Source: an uncultured Clostridia bacterium
GTDB taxonomy: Bacteria; Bacillota; Clostridia; Oscillospirales; Oscillospiraceae
Direction: 5' to 3'
DNA length: 14,786 bases
NCBI GenBank assembly: GCA_947167725.1
Contig: CAMVJF010000019.1
Span: 1-14,786 of the forward strand
This document shows positions 1-8,953 of the stretch, in pieces. Under the pieces are notes generated by a model. That model had not been told where the DNA came from. It saw only the letters and a program-made list of their open reading frames with translations, and ran no database searches. The position numbers and the translations under genes were made by a program. Each line of letters starts with the position of its first letter. Positions within the stretch are counted from its first letter, which is position 1.

Positions 1-2
1 TG

Positions 3-1838
3 CTCATGGCCATGGCCAAGGACATCCGCGTCATCCTCATCAAGATCGCCGACCGCCTGCACAACATGCGCACGATGGCCTATCAGTCCGCGGAAAAGCA
101 GCGCTCCAAGTCTCTTGAGACCATGGAGATCTACGCGCCCATCGCACACCGTCTCGGCATCCAGCGCGTGAAGTGGGAGCTGGAGGATCTGGCGCTGCAG
201 TATCTTGACCCCGCGGGCTACCAGGAAATCACCAACGTGCTGGAGAGCAAGATGCCCCAGCTCGAGGCCTTCATGTCCGCCGTGGAGGAAAAAATCCAGC
301 ACCGGCTCGGAGAAGAGGGCATCCAGGCCACGATCTACAGCCGTATCAAGCATGTTTACAGCATCTACCGCAAGATGTACGCGCAGAAGCTGGACATCAA
401 CGGGATCTTCGATCTCTGCGCCTTCCGCGTGATCGTCGACACGATCCCGGACTGCTACAATGTGCTCGGCATCATTCACGACATGTTCAAGCCCGTTCCC
501 GGGCGTTTCAAGGACTATATCGCCATGCCCAAGCCCAACATGTATCAAAGCGTCCACACCACCGTCATCGGCAGCGAGGGCATTCCCTTCGAGGTGCAGA
601 TCCGCACTTGGGAGATGCATCACACGGCCGAGTACGGCATCGCGGCGCACTGGAAGTACAAGATGGGCGACGGGGCCAGCACGCTCAAGACCGGCGACGA
701 GGACCGCTTCGCCTGGGTACGCCGCCTGCTCGAGAGCCAGCAGGAGTCCGACGCACAGGACTTTTTCCACAATCTCAAGATCGATATGTTCGCCGACGAG
801 GTCTTCGTCTTCTCTCCCAAGGGAGACGTCATCAACCTGCCCGCCGGCGCGACCCCGATCGACTTTGCCTACAGCATCCACTCCGACGTCGGGAACCACA
901 TGGTCAGCGCGAGCGTCAACGGACGCATCGTCACCTTCGACTATGTGCTGCAGAACGGCGATATCGTTGAGATCCGCACGTCCAAGTCTGCCCCCGGTCC
1001 CAGCCGCGACTGGCTGAACATCGCCAAGAGCGGGTCGGCCCGCACGAAGATCAAGCAGTGGTACAAGCGCGAGCGGCGCGAAGAGAACGTGATGCGCGGC
1101 CGCGGCATGCTCGAGGACGAGCTGCGCCAGAGCGGACTTTCCCTCGACGACGTCACGGACGAGGCGGTCATGTCGCCCATCCTGCGCCGTCTCTCCTTCG
1201 CGAGCGTTGAGGATCTCTATGCCGCGATCGGCTACGGCGGGCTCACAGCCGTTCGCGCGGCCAACCGTCTGCGCGACGAGTATGCCCGCGTGCAGAAGCC
1301 GGACCGCAAGACCACGGTCGACAAGCTCACCGAGGCGGCCGAGCGGCGCGAGCAGCAGGCGGCCAAGCAGACCGGCAAGCCCATCCACGGCGTGCTCGTC
1401 GCGGGACTTGACAACTGTCTGGTAAAATTCTCCCGCTGCTGCACGCCCGTTCCCGGCGACGATATCGTCGGCTTCATCACGCGAGGTCAGGGCGTCTCGA
1501 TCCACCGGCGCGACTGCGAGAACTACCGCAGCAGCCTCACCGACCCGGAAAACCGCGGCCGCTGGCTCAGCGTGTCCTGGTCCGATACGATCACCGACGT
1601 CTACGTCACCTCCCTCAACATCATCGCCAAGGACCGCTCCGGCCTCGTCATGGATATCGCCACGGTCCTCAATTCTCTCAACGCCAAGGTGCGCACCCTC
1701 TCCGCGCGCGACAACGGCTCCGGCACGGCCATCACCGCCATCACGCTGGAGGTAAGGGATCTCGCGGAGCTGAAATATGTCATGAACCGTCTTGCCGCCG
1801 TCCCCGGCGTGACCGAGGTCCTGCGGAACGGAAAGTAA
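3..1838 (+). CDS. rel: Bifunctional-type (p)ppGpp synthetase/hydrolase Rel, N-terminus missing
   Basis: Long RelA/SpoT homologue that makes and degrades the stringent-response alarmone (p)ppGpp in the cytoplasm. The reading frame is open to the left edge, so most of the N-terminal HD hydrolase domain, including its HDxxED motif, lies outside. What remains starts at the last HD helix (ADRLHNMRT, residues 15-23 counted from the ATG at 6). Next comes the synthetase domain (about 108-220) with RFKD at 167-170, the RxKD form known from bifunctional Rel enzymes rather than the ExDD form of RelA. It is followed by TGS (about 264-325), a helical part, the conserved-cysteine/zinc-finger region with C478, C479, H500 and C504, and a C-terminal ACT domain (about 533-607). 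All regulatory domains are intact. It is the first visible gene of a five-gene run, 12 bases before dtd. The family call is very secure; hydrolase activity cannot be judged from this window. Confidence 0.96.
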   Translation, partial: LMAMAKDIRVILIKIADRLHNMRTMAYQSAEKQRSKSLETMEIYAPIAHRLGIQRVKWELEDLALQYLDPAGYQEITNVLESKMPQLEAFMSAVEEKIQHRLGEEGIQATIYSRIKHVYSIYRKMYAQKLDINGIFDLCAFRVIVDTIPDCYNVLGIIHDMFKPVPGRFKDYIAMPKPNMYQSVHTTVIGSEGIPFEVQIRTWEMHHTAEYGIAAHWKYKMGDGASTLKTGDEDRFAWVRRLLESQQESDAQDFFHNLKIDMFADEVFVFSPKGDVINLPAGATPIDFAYSIHSDVGNHMVSASVNGRIVTFDYVLQNGDIVEIRTSKSAPGPSRDWLNIAKSGSARTKIKQWYKRERREENVMRGRGMLEDELRQSGLSLDDVTDEAVMSPILRRLSFASVEDLYAAIGYGGLTAVRAANRLRDEYARVQKPDRKTTVDKLTEAAERREQQAAKQTGKPIHGVLVAGLDNCLVKFSRCCTPVPGDDIVGFITRGQGVSIHRRDCENYRSSLTDPENRGRWLSVSWSDTITDVYVTSLNIIAKDRSGLVMDIATVLNSLNAKVRTLSARDNGSGTAITAITLEVRDLAELKYVMNRLAAVPGVTEVLRNGK

Positions 1839-1850
1839 GGAGATCATTCC

Positions 1851-2294
1851 ATGAGAGCTGTCGTCACACGCGTCCTGTCCGCCTCCGTCAAGATCGGCGG
1901 CGAGATCCGGGGCGAGATCGAAAAAGGCTTTCTGGTGCTGCTCGGCGTGCACGAGGAGGACACCGAGGCCGAAGCAAAAAAGATCGCAGACAAGATCTGC
2001 GGTCTGCGCGTCTTTGAGGACGAGGCGGGCAAGATGAATCTGGCCCCCGATCCCGCGAAGGAAAAGCTGCTGATCATCAGCCAGTTCACCCTCTTCGCCG
2101 ACTGCCGCTCCCGCCGTCCCGGCTTCTCGAAAGCGGCGCGGCCGGACAAGGCCGTCCCGCTCTACGAGCTCGTCATCGCCGAGTGCCGCGCGCGCGGCTT
2201 CACGGTTGAGACCGGCGAGTTCGGCGCGGAGATGTCCGTCGCCTCCGTCAACGACGGCCCCGTCACCATCCTGCTGGACACAAAGGAGCTGTAA
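1851..2294 (+). CDS. dtd: D-aminoacyl-tRNA deacylase
   Basis: Hydrolyses D-amino acids (for example D-Tyr) wrongly attached to tRNA, and also Gly-tRNA(Ala), in the cytoplasm. It acts as a homodimer that uses the tRNA itself in catalysis. The 147-residue protein has the usual DTD length and both signature motifs: SQFTL at 77-81 and the NxGPVT motif as NDGPVT at 134-139, which carries the cross-subunit Gly-cisPro pair (G136, P137). The ATG at 1851 follows a clear AAGGAG overlapping the rel stop codon. The gene lies 12 bases after rel and 3 bases before the metallo-hydrolase gene, so it is almost certainly co-transcribed. A rel-dtd pair is a common arrangement in Firmicutes, which supports both calls. 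Nothing odd is visible. Confidence 0.97.
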   Translation: MRAVVTRVLSASVKIGGEIRGEIEKGFLVLLGVHEEDTEAEAKKIADKICGLRVFEDEAGKMNLAPDPAKEKLLIISQFTLFADCRSRRPGFSKAARPDKAVPLYELVIAECRARGFTVETGEFGAEMSVASVNDGPVTILLDTKEL

Positions 2295-2297
2295 GAA

Positions 2298-2906
2298 ATG
2301 CTGATCAAAACCATCCCCGTCGGACAGCTTGAGGAAAACTGCTATGTCGTGACGAACGAAAAAACGCTGGAGTGCGTCGTGATCGATCCGGGCGACGAGA
2401 GCAACAGCATCCTCGACTATCTCGAAAGCAATCGCCTCACCTGCCGCGCGATCATGATCACCCACGGTCATTTCGACCACGTCGGCGCGGTCGATACCGT
2501 GGCGGAGGAGACCGGCGCGACGGTCTATATGAACCGACGCGACGACACCGGCGGAGCTTCCTTCCATCTGCCCTATTCGCTGCCCCGGGGCGGCGTGAGC
2601 TACGACGACGGCGACGTGATCGAGGCCGCAGGGCTGCGCTTTGAGATCATCGCCACGCCCGGCCACAGCCCCGGGAGCGTGACGATCCTCTGCGAGCGGG
2701 CGCTCTTCACCGGCGACACGCTCTTTCGCGGCAGCTGCGGGCGCGTCGATCTCGACGGGAGCGTCCCCGAGGACGAGCTGCTTTCCCTCAAGCGCCTGTG
2801 CGCTCTGGAGGGCGACTTCGAGGTCTATCCCGGACACATGGATAGCACGACGCTCGAGCGCGAGCGCCTGTTCAACTACTACTGCAGAGAAGCCATGAGG
2901 CTGTAA
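2298..2906 (+). CDS. MBL-fold metallo-hydrolase, glyoxalase II-like
   Basis: Small metallo-beta-lactamase-fold hydrolase of the glyoxalase II-like (GloB/YcbL) group, predicted to be cytoplasmic with a two-metal active site. The complete metal set is visible: HxHxDH as THGHFDH (H56, H58, D60, H61), H123 in the TPGHSPGS segment, D140 in FTGDTLF, and H180 in YPGH. The 202-residue length matches the short group that lacks the C-terminal helical domain of true glyoxalase II, so hydroxyacylglutathione may not be its substrate. Another thioester or ester is possible. The ATG at 2298 is preceded by AAAGGAG inside the end of dtd, and the genes are 3 bases apart. An MBL protein right after rel-dtd is a recurrent order in Clostridia. 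The fold is certain; the substrate is unknown. Confidence 0.9.
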   Translation: MLIKTIPVGQLEENCYVVTNEKTLECVVIDPGDESNSILDYLESNRLTCRAIMITHGHFDHVGAVDTVAEETGATVYMNRRDDTGGASFHLPYSLPRGGVSYDDGDVIEAAGLRFEIIATPGHSPGSVTILCERALFTGDTLFRGSCGRVDLDGSVPEDELLSLKRLCALEGDFEVYPGHMDSTTLERERLFNYYCREAMRL

Positions 2907-2922
2907 AGGAGGCGCCGCTGAT

Positions 2923-3831
2923 TTGAAAGAGCCGACTCTCGTGATCCTTGCCGCCGGCATGGGGAGCCGCTTCGGCGGGCTCAAGCAGATCAAGGCCGTG
3001 GACGGGCACGGCCACGCCATCATCGATTTTTCACTCTATGACGCCTACCGCGCCGGCTTTCGCCGCCTCGTCTTCGTGATCAAGCACGAGATCGAGGAGG
3101 ACTTCAGGAACGCTGTCGGACGGCGGATGGAGAAATACTTCGACGTACACTATGTTTTCCAGCAGCTCGACTGTCTGCCCGAGGGCTGCGAAGTCCCGGA
3201 TGGGCGCGTCAAGCCCTGGGGTACCGGTCACGCCGTCGCCTGCTGCGCGGACGTGATCGACGGTCCCTTCGCCGTCATCAACGCCGACGACTTCTACGGT
3301 CCGAGCGCGTACAAGGCGCTCTTCGATTATCTCGTCAGCGACAGGCCCGACAACGAGCACGCGATGGTCGCCTATCAGCTGCGCAACACCGTGACGGAAA
3401 ACGGCTATGTCGCGCGCGGCGTCTGCTCGGTCGAGGATGGCTTCCTCACGGACGTCGTCGAGCGCACGCACATCGAAAAGCGCGGCGGAGACGCAGCCTA
3501 TACCGAAGACGGCGAGCGTTATTTCCCGCTCTCCGGCGACAGCCCCGTGAGCATGAATTTCTGGGGTTTCCAGCCGCAGATGCTGCGAGAGCTCGTCGCG
3601 CGCTTCAAGCCCTGGTTTACCGACAATCTGGAGAAAAACCCGCTCAAGGGCGAGTATTTCCTCCCCTCTGTCGCCAATGCGCTCATTCAGGAGGGACTGG
3701 CGCGCGTGCGCGTCCTGCCCTGCCATGAGGTCTGGCACGGTGTGACCTACCGCGAGGATCTCCCGGACGTGGTCGCCTATATCGCCTCGCTGCGCGAGCG
3801 CGGCATTTACCCCGAAACATTATTGGATTAA
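2923..3831 (+). CDS. Nucleotidyltransferase of the sugar-1-phosphate NTP-transferase type
   Basis: Predicted cytoplasmic enzyme transferring a nucleotide to a phosphorylated sugar or similar acceptor. The N-terminus has the Rossmann-like nucleotide-binding signature LAAGMGSRFGG (9-19), followed by K21. Further on are WGTGHA (99-104), typical of the base-binding loop, and NADDFYG (120-126), where an Asp would bind the metal. The 302-residue protein has no left-handed beta-helix tail of the GlmU kind. The start is TTG at 2923, chosen because an excellent AAAGGAGG lies 10 bases upstream and because the conserved glycine loop begins within ten residues of it. It sits between the MBL gene and galE (15-base gap), which points to sugar-nucleotide supply, but the residues do not let me name the sugar or the base. 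Possible substrates include glucose-1-P, N-acetylmuramate-1-P or phosphocholine. Confidence 0.82.
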   Translation: MKEPTLVILAAGMGSRFGGLKQIKAVDGHGHAIIDFSLYDAYRAGFRRLVFVIKHEIEEDFRNAVGRRMEKYFDVHYVFQQLDCLPEGCEVPDGRVKPWGTGHAVACCADVIDGPFAVINADDFYGPSAYKALFDYLVSDRPDNEHAMVAYQLRNTVTENGYVARGVCSVEDGFLTDVVERTHIEKRGGDAAYTEDGERYFPLSGDSPVSMNFWGFQPQMLRELVARFKPWFTDNLEKNPLKGEYFLPSVANALIQEGLARVRVLPCHEVWHGVTYREDLPDVVAYIASLRERGIYPETLLD

Positions 3832-3841
3832 GGAGAATACA

Positions 3842-4863
<1,022 letters not shown>

Positions 4864-4928
4864 GCCTTCGCCTGAGGTTTCCGGCGTTTCGTTTTTATGA
4901 ATCCCATCCGAAAAAAGAATACTTCTTG

Positions 4929-4961
4929 AAAGATACGGGGAGAATCTTCCCGTATCTTTTT
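4929..4961 (+). terminator. Strong intrinsic terminator between galE and wecB
   Basis: An 11-bp perfect stem pairs 4929-4939 (AAAGATACGGG) with 4949-4959 (CCCGTATCTTT). Three more pairs, one of them G-U, can extend it inward to leave a 3-base loop. The 3' arm runs into a T tract ending at 4961. It would end transcripts from the rel-galE run. It also lies only 17 bases before the wecB ATG, so it could act as a leader attenuator for the glycan genes. Confidence 0.88.
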
Positions 4962-4978
4962 GTTTGGGAAGTTTTGCC

Positions 4979-6103
4979 ATGAAAGTGTTGAGCGTTTTCG
5001 GTACGCGGCCCGAGGCCGTGAAGATGTGTCCGCTTGTCCGCGAGCTTGCGCGGCGTCCCGGGCTTTGCAGCGAGGTATGCCTCACGGGGCAGCACCGCGA
5101 GATGCTCTATTCGGTGACCGATCTCTTCGGCGTCAAGGCCGATTATGACCTCGGAATCATGAAGGAGCGGCAGAGTCTCAGTGACATCTTCTGCGGGGTG
5201 CTGCGCGCAGCGGAGGACGTGCTCACGCGCGCGAAGCCCGATCTCGTGCTGGTCCACGGCGACACCTCGAGCTCCTGCGCCGCGGCGCTCGCCGCTTTCT
5301 ACCGCCGGATCCCCGTCGGCCACGTCGAGGCGGGGCTGCGGAGCTATTGCCGATACTCCCCTTTCCCCGAGGAGATGAACCGACGGCTCACGGCCTCGCT
5401 CGCGACGCTGCACTTCGCGCCGACCGAGGGCAACGCGCGCAATCTCCGCGCCGAGGGCGTGCGCGAGCACATCTATATCACCGGCAACACCGTGCTCGAC
5501 GCGCTGCGGACCACGGTACGCGGCGACTATGCCTTTCACGAGCCTCTGCTGCGCTCTCCGGAGCTCTTCGACGGCCCCTGCGTCCTGCTCACGGCGCATC
5601 GACGCGAGAACATCCCCGAGGGGATCGCCTCCTCCTGCCGCGCCGTGGGACGGCTGCTGGCGGACTTCCCGGCGCTGCGCGTCGTGTATCCGCTGCATCC
5701 GAATCCCGCGGTGCGCGAGGCCGCCCTCGGCGCGCTGCCGCGCTGCGAGCGTCTCGTGCTGACCGAGCCGCTGGACCTGCTCGATATGCACAATCTCCTT
5801 GCGCGCTGCAGCTTCGTGCTGAGCGACTCCGGCGGGCTGCAGGAGGAGGCGCCCGCTCTCGGCGTGCCGGTGCTGGTGCTGCGCGGCGAGACCGAGCGGC
5901 CGGAGGCCGTGGAGGCGGGCTGCGTACGGCTCGTCGGGACGCGGGAGGAGGACGTCTACCGCGCTGCTGCGCGGCTGCTGAGCGACGAGCGGGCGCGGGC
6001 GGCCATGGCGCACGCCGTCTCGCCCTACGGCGACGGCCGCGCCTCCGAGCGCATCGCTGCACATATCGCCGCCTTTCTCGGCGCGGCGGAGGCCGCCGGA
6101 TGA
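4979..6103 (+). CDS. wecB: UDP-N-acetylglucosamine 2-epimerase, non-hydrolysing
   Basis: Interconverts UDP-GlcNAc and UDP-ManNAc, the donor for ManNAc in teichoic-acid linkage units (where the gene is called mnaA) or other surface glycans. It is a cytoplasmic enzyme with a GT-B-like fold. It opens with FGTRPEAVKM (7-16) and has the catalytic acids known from E. coli WecB at the same numbers: D95 in VHGD, E117 in HVEAGLRS and E131 in PFPEEMN. A conserved His (H207 in TAHRREN) and the UDP-binding SDSGGLQEE (282-290) are also present. The 374-residue length is normal. ATG 4979 is chosen over the in-frame TTG at 4964 because numbering then matches the family, GGAAG lies 7 bases upstream, and 4964 would fall at the end of the terminator. 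Its stop codon overlaps the permease start as ATGA, indicating translational coupling. Confidence 0.95.
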   Translation: MKVLSVFGTRPEAVKMCPLVRELARRPGLCSEVCLTGQHREMLYSVTDLFGVKADYDLGIMKERQSLSDIFCGVLRAAEDVLTRAKPDLVLVHGDTSSSCAAALAAFYRRIPVGHVEAGLRSYCRYSPFPEEMNRRLTASLATLHFAPTEGNARNLRAEGVREHIYITGNTVLDALRTTVRGDYAFHEPLLRSPELFDGPCVLLTAHRRENIPEGIASSCRAVGRLLADFPALRVVYPLHPNPAVREAALGALPRCERLVLTEPLDLLDMHNLLARCSFVLSDSGGLQEEAPALGVPVLVLRGETERPEAVEAGCVRLVGTREEDVYRAAARLLSDERARAAMAHAVSPYGDGRASERIAAHIAAFLGAAEAAG

Positions 6104-6888
6104 TCGCCGCGCTCGCGCAAAGCGCGCGGAAGTACGGATTTCTGCTCTCGCAGCTCATCTCACGCGACTTCAAGGTCAAATACAAACGCTCCGCGCTCGG
6201 CATGCTCTGGAGCCTTCTCTACCCGGTGCTGATGATGTGCGTAATGGCCGTCGTCTTTCGCGGCGTGTTCCGCTTCTCCGCGCCGGGCGTGAGCTATCTC
6301 GCCTATCTCATGACGGGGCTGACGCTCTTCAACTATTTCTCCGAAGCCTCGAATCTCGCAATGAGCAGCGTCGTGGCGAATTTCTCGCTGATCAATAAGG
6401 TCTATCTGCCCAAGTATGTCTTCCCGCTGGAGAAGTGTCTCTTCGTCGGGATCAACTTCCTGTTGACGCTGCTGCCGCTCTACGCGGTGATCCTGCTGAC
6501 GGGGACGGGGCTGTGCTGGCAGCACCTGCTGCTGCCCTTTGATTATCTCTGCCTGCTGGGCTTCACGCTCGGAATGGGCTTTCTGCTCTCCGCAGCGGCG
6601 GTGTTCCTGCGCGATCTCTTCTATATCTACGGCATCGTGCTCACGGTCTGGACCTATCTCACGCCGATCATTTACGACATCCGCATGATCGAGAGCGGCA
6701 CGCTCGCCGCGCTCATGAAGCGCAACCCCCTGTATCACTACATCCTTTTTGCGCGGACGATCGTCCTCTTCCACGAGACGCCCGCGCCGCGGCAGTTCCT
6801 CGTCTGCGCGCTCTCCGCGCTGTGCGTGCTGCTCGGCGGGGCGCTGCTGTTCCGCGCGAAGCAGGACAGGTTCATCTATTATGTGTGA
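6100..6888 (+). CDS. ABC-2 type glycan export permease (TagG/Wzm/KpsM-like)
   Basis: Integral membrane half of an ABC exporter predicted to move a lipid-linked polysaccharide or teichoic-acid chain across the cytoplasmic membrane. The 262-residue protein has an amphipathic N-terminus with the family's RDFKVKYKRSALGMLW segment (22-37). It then has about six hydrophobic segments (near 37-56, 66-84, 112-134, 148-170, 174-192 and 233-251), with the conserved FLRDLFYIYG (169-178) and NPLYHY (209-214) stretches. The start is ATG 6100, overlapping the wecB stop as ATGA. The frame stays open upstream, but that extension runs through wecB and encodes an arginine-rich sequence unlike a permease, so it is rejected. 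The partner ATPase follows at once. WecB upstream makes a ManNAc-containing glycan such as wall teichoic acid the most likely cargo, without proof. Confidence 0.9.
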   Translation: MIAALAQSARKYGFLLSQLISRDFKVKYKRSALGMLWSLLYPVLMMCVMAVVFRGVFRFSAPGVSYLAYLMTGLTLFNYFSEASNLAMSSVVANFSLINKVYLPKYVFPLEKCLFVGINFLLTLLPLYAVILLTGTGLCWQHLLLPFDYLCLLGFTLGMGFLLSAAAVFLRDLFYIYGIVLTVWTYLTPIIYDIRMIESGTLAALMKRNPLYHYILFARTIVLFHETPAPRQFLVCALSALCVLLGGALLFRAKQDRFIYYV

Positions 6889-6899
6889 GGTATCCGAAC

Positions 6900-7652
6900 A
6901 TGGAGTATGACGGCACCGTTATGGTCGAGGCCGATGGGCTTTCGATGCGCTTTAATCTCGGCGTGGAAAAAAGCTTTTCGCTCAAGCAGTGGTTCGTGGA
7001 GCTCGGCGGCGCGCGGCGGAAAAAGCAGCCGCCCTTCGAGGCGCTGCGAAACGTCAGCTTCACCGTGCGCCGCGGCGAGGTCGTCGGGCTCGTGGGCGCG
7101 AACGGCGCGGGCAAATCGACTCTGCTCAAGCTCGTCGCGGGCGTGATGAAGCCCTCGGAGGGCTCTGTCCGCTGCGGCGGGAGCGTCTGTCCGATGATCG
7201 AGCTCGGCGCGGGCTTCGACCCGCAGCTCAGCGCGCGGGAGAACATCTATCTCAACGGCGCGATCATGGGTTATTCGCGTGCCTTCCTCGACAGCCGCTT
7301 CGACGACATCGTGGCCTTCGCGGAGCTGTGGGATTTCCTCGAGGTCCCGGTGCAGAACTACTCCTCCGGCATGGTCGCGCGGCTCGCCTTCTCCATCGCG
7401 ACGCAGACCGAGCCGGAGATCCTGATCGTCGACGAGATCCTCTCGGTCGGCGACGCGGCCTTTCAGGCCAAGAGTGAGGAAAAAATGCTCTCGCTCATGC
7501 GCGGCGGCACGACCGTGCTCTTCGTCTCGCACTCCGTCGAGCAGATCCGCAAGCTCTGCTCGCGCGCGCTCTGGCTCGAGCACGGCGTACTGCGGGAGGA
7601 CGGAGACTGCGAGACGGTCTGTGCGCACTACCTCGCCGCCTCCGGACTTTGA
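6900..7652 (+). CDS. ABC transporter ATPase for glycan export (TagH/Wzt/KpsT-like)
   Basis: Cytoplasmic nucleotide-binding subunit powering the preceding permease. The motifs are Walker A GANGAGKST (66-74), a signature of the form YSSGM (154-158) in place of LSGGQ as is usual for polysaccharide exporters, Walker B ILIVDE (174-179), D-loop SVGD, and the H-loop histidine H211. At 250 residues it ends soon after the core domain. It therefore lacks the C-terminal glycan-binding domain of O9a-type Wzt and the long tail of B. subtilis TagH, and resembles KpsT-type subunits. ATG 6900 has GAGG about 9 bases upstream. A GTG at 6885 overlapping the permease stop (GTGA) and an ATG at 6921 are alternatives, so the N-terminus is uncertain by 5 to 7 residues. 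The glycosyltransferase gene follows after 14 bases. Confidence 0.9.
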   Translation: MEYDGTVMVEADGLSMRFNLGVEKSFSLKQWFVELGGARRKKQPPFEALRNVSFTVRRGEVVGLVGANGAGKSTLLKLVAGVMKPSEGSVRCGGSVCPMIELGAGFDPQLSARENIYLNGAIMGYSRAFLDSRFDDIVAFAELWDFLEVPVQNYSSGMVARLAFSIATQTEPEILIVDEILSVGDAAFQAKSEEKMLSLMRGGTTVLFVSHSVEQIRKLCSRALWLEHGVLREDGDCETVCAHYLAASGL

Positions 7653-7666
7653 AAGGGGTTTTGACC

Positions 7667-8953
7667 ATGCTTTTCTCTCAGATCTATCGCACGCTGCGGC
7701 GGCTGGGATCCCATCTGCTGCACGCTCGCTTTTCTCTCCTTGCGCGCGAGCTGCGCGCACTGGGACGGCGCTTTTCCCTCATGCTTCAGGCGCTCGGCGG
7801 ACGCGCCGAGCTGCGCCGCTCCCTCGCGGGGCTCGCAAAGGGCCGGCGCGTCATCCTCCTGCCGCCGACGCTCGACTGGAACATCCCGCTCTTCCAGCGG
7901 CCGCAGCAGCTTGCGCGCGCATACAGCCAGAAGGAGAACACGCTCGTGCTCTATCTCACGGCCAACCACGCGCAGGATCATGTGGCGGCCGTCGAGCGGG
8001 TAAGCGATTCCCTCTTTCTCGTAAACGCCTTGCTGGCCCGCTTTCTGCCGACGCTGCTGCGCGGCGCGGCCGAGACGGTCGTCTCGCTGAGCTGGACCGT
8101 CAACCGCCGCTACGTCGAGCTGCTCCGGCCGGACAGACTGATCTACGAGTATATCGACGAGCTGGAGATCTTCGACGGCTATGACGAAAAGATGCGGCGA
8201 GACCACCTCTCGCTGATGCGGCAGGCGGATCTCACGGTCTGTACGGCCGCGCGCCTCTATGAGCAGGCGCGCGCCTCGGCCCGGCGTGCGATCCTCAGCC
8301 CCAACGCCGGGGACTACGCGCTCTTCTCCCGCACGCCCGAGACGCCGCCCGCGCCGGAGGCCGCCGCCGCAAGCGCGGAGTACCGCTTCACGCTGGGCTA
8401 TTACGGCGCGCTCGCGGAGTGGTTCGACTACGACCTCGTCGCCGCGGCAGCGGACGCAAGGCCGGACTGGCTGTTTCTGCTCGTGGGGATGGACTACGAC
8501 GGCTCGCTGCGGCGCAGCGGTGTGCTCGAACGGCACAACGTCCGCTGGATCCCGCCGCAGCCCTACGCGCTGCTGCCCTCCTACCTGCGCGTGTTCGATC
8601 TCGCGCTCATCCCCTTCGTGCTCAACAACGTCACGCTCTCCACCTCGCCGGTCAAGCTCTTCGAGTATATGGCCGCGCTCAAGCCGATCCTCTGCTCGCG
8701 AATGCCGGAATGTCTGCGCTATGCAAGCGTCGAGACCTACGGGAGCACGGCAGACTTCCTCGCCAAAGCGGAGGCGCTGCTCGCGCGGCGGGAGGATGCG
8801 GCGCTGAAGGAGACGCTGAAAAAGGAGGCCCTCGAAAACACCTGGAAGGAGCGTGCCGACGAGATCCTGCGCGCACTCGACACCCCTATGCCCGCCGCCG
8901 AGCCGACGCGCCCCTTTCCGGCGCAGATGAAAAAAGCGATCCCCGACGGCTGA
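7667..8953 (+). CDS. GT4-like glycosyltransferase (TuaH-like)
   Basis: Predicted cytoplasmic, perhaps membrane-associated, GT-B glycosyltransferase adding a sugar to the exported glycan. Visible family marks are FQRPQQLA (76-83) near the start of the N-terminal domain, known from TuaH-like enzymes, then SPNAGD (211-216) at the domain junction. The C-terminal donor-binding part has LGYYGAL (243-249), PSYLRVFDLALIPF (304-317) and SPVKLFEYMAALKP (327-340). The first 60 residues are basic and amphipathic, which could help it contact the membrane. ATG 7667 is chosen for the AAAGGGG about 8 bases upstream; an in-frame TTG at 7649 overlaps the ATPase gene and is less likely. Length is 428 residues. 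The last codons lie inside a terminator hairpin. Donor and acceptor sugars cannot be read from the sequence. Confidence 0.82.
   Translation: MLFSQIYRTLRRLGSHLLHARFSLLARELRALGRRFSLMLQALGGRAELRRSLAGLAKGRRVILLPPTLDWNIPLFQRPQQLARAYSQKENTLVLYLTANHAQDHVAAVERVSDSLFLVNALLARFLPTLLRGAAETVVSLSWTVNRRYVELLRPDRLIYEYIDELEIFDGYDEKMRRDHLSLMRQADLTVCTAARLYEQARASARRAILSPNAGDYALFSRTPETPPAPEAAAASAEYRFTLGYYGALAEWFDYDLVAAAADARPDWLFLLVGMDYDGSLRRSGVLERHNVRWIPPQPYALLPSYLRVFDLALIPFVLNNVTLSTSPVKLFEYMAALKPILCSRMPECLRYASVETYGSTADFLAKAEALLARREDAALKETLKKEALENTWKERADEILRALDTPMPAAEPTRPFPAQMKKAIPDG

Noticed and set aside
4915..4927. Small hairpin AAGAA-TAC-TTCTT before the galE terminator
   Set aside because: Five A/T-rich pairs with a 3-base loop are too weak to be called a separate element; it is mentioned only as part of the leader region.
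4964..4978. TTG at 4964 as the wecB start
   Set aside because: It falls at the end of the terminator T run with no RBS and would shift the catalytic residues by five from the family numbering.
4895..6064. Open frame of 389 codons on the minus strand opposite wecB
   Set aside because: It mirrors a gene with exact catalytic residues on the plus strand. The protein is Arg/His/Ala-rich without motifs.
5347..6099. In-frame upstream extension of the ABC permease, giving a 513-residue frame
   Set aside because: The extra part lies fully inside wecB, is arginine-rich and low in complexity, and has no permease character. The ATG at 6100 overlapping the wecB stop is the natural start.
6879..7760. Open frame of 293 codons opposite the ABC ATPase
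   Set aside because: The plus strand has complete Walker A, Walker B and signature motifs; the antisense frame shows only compositional bias.
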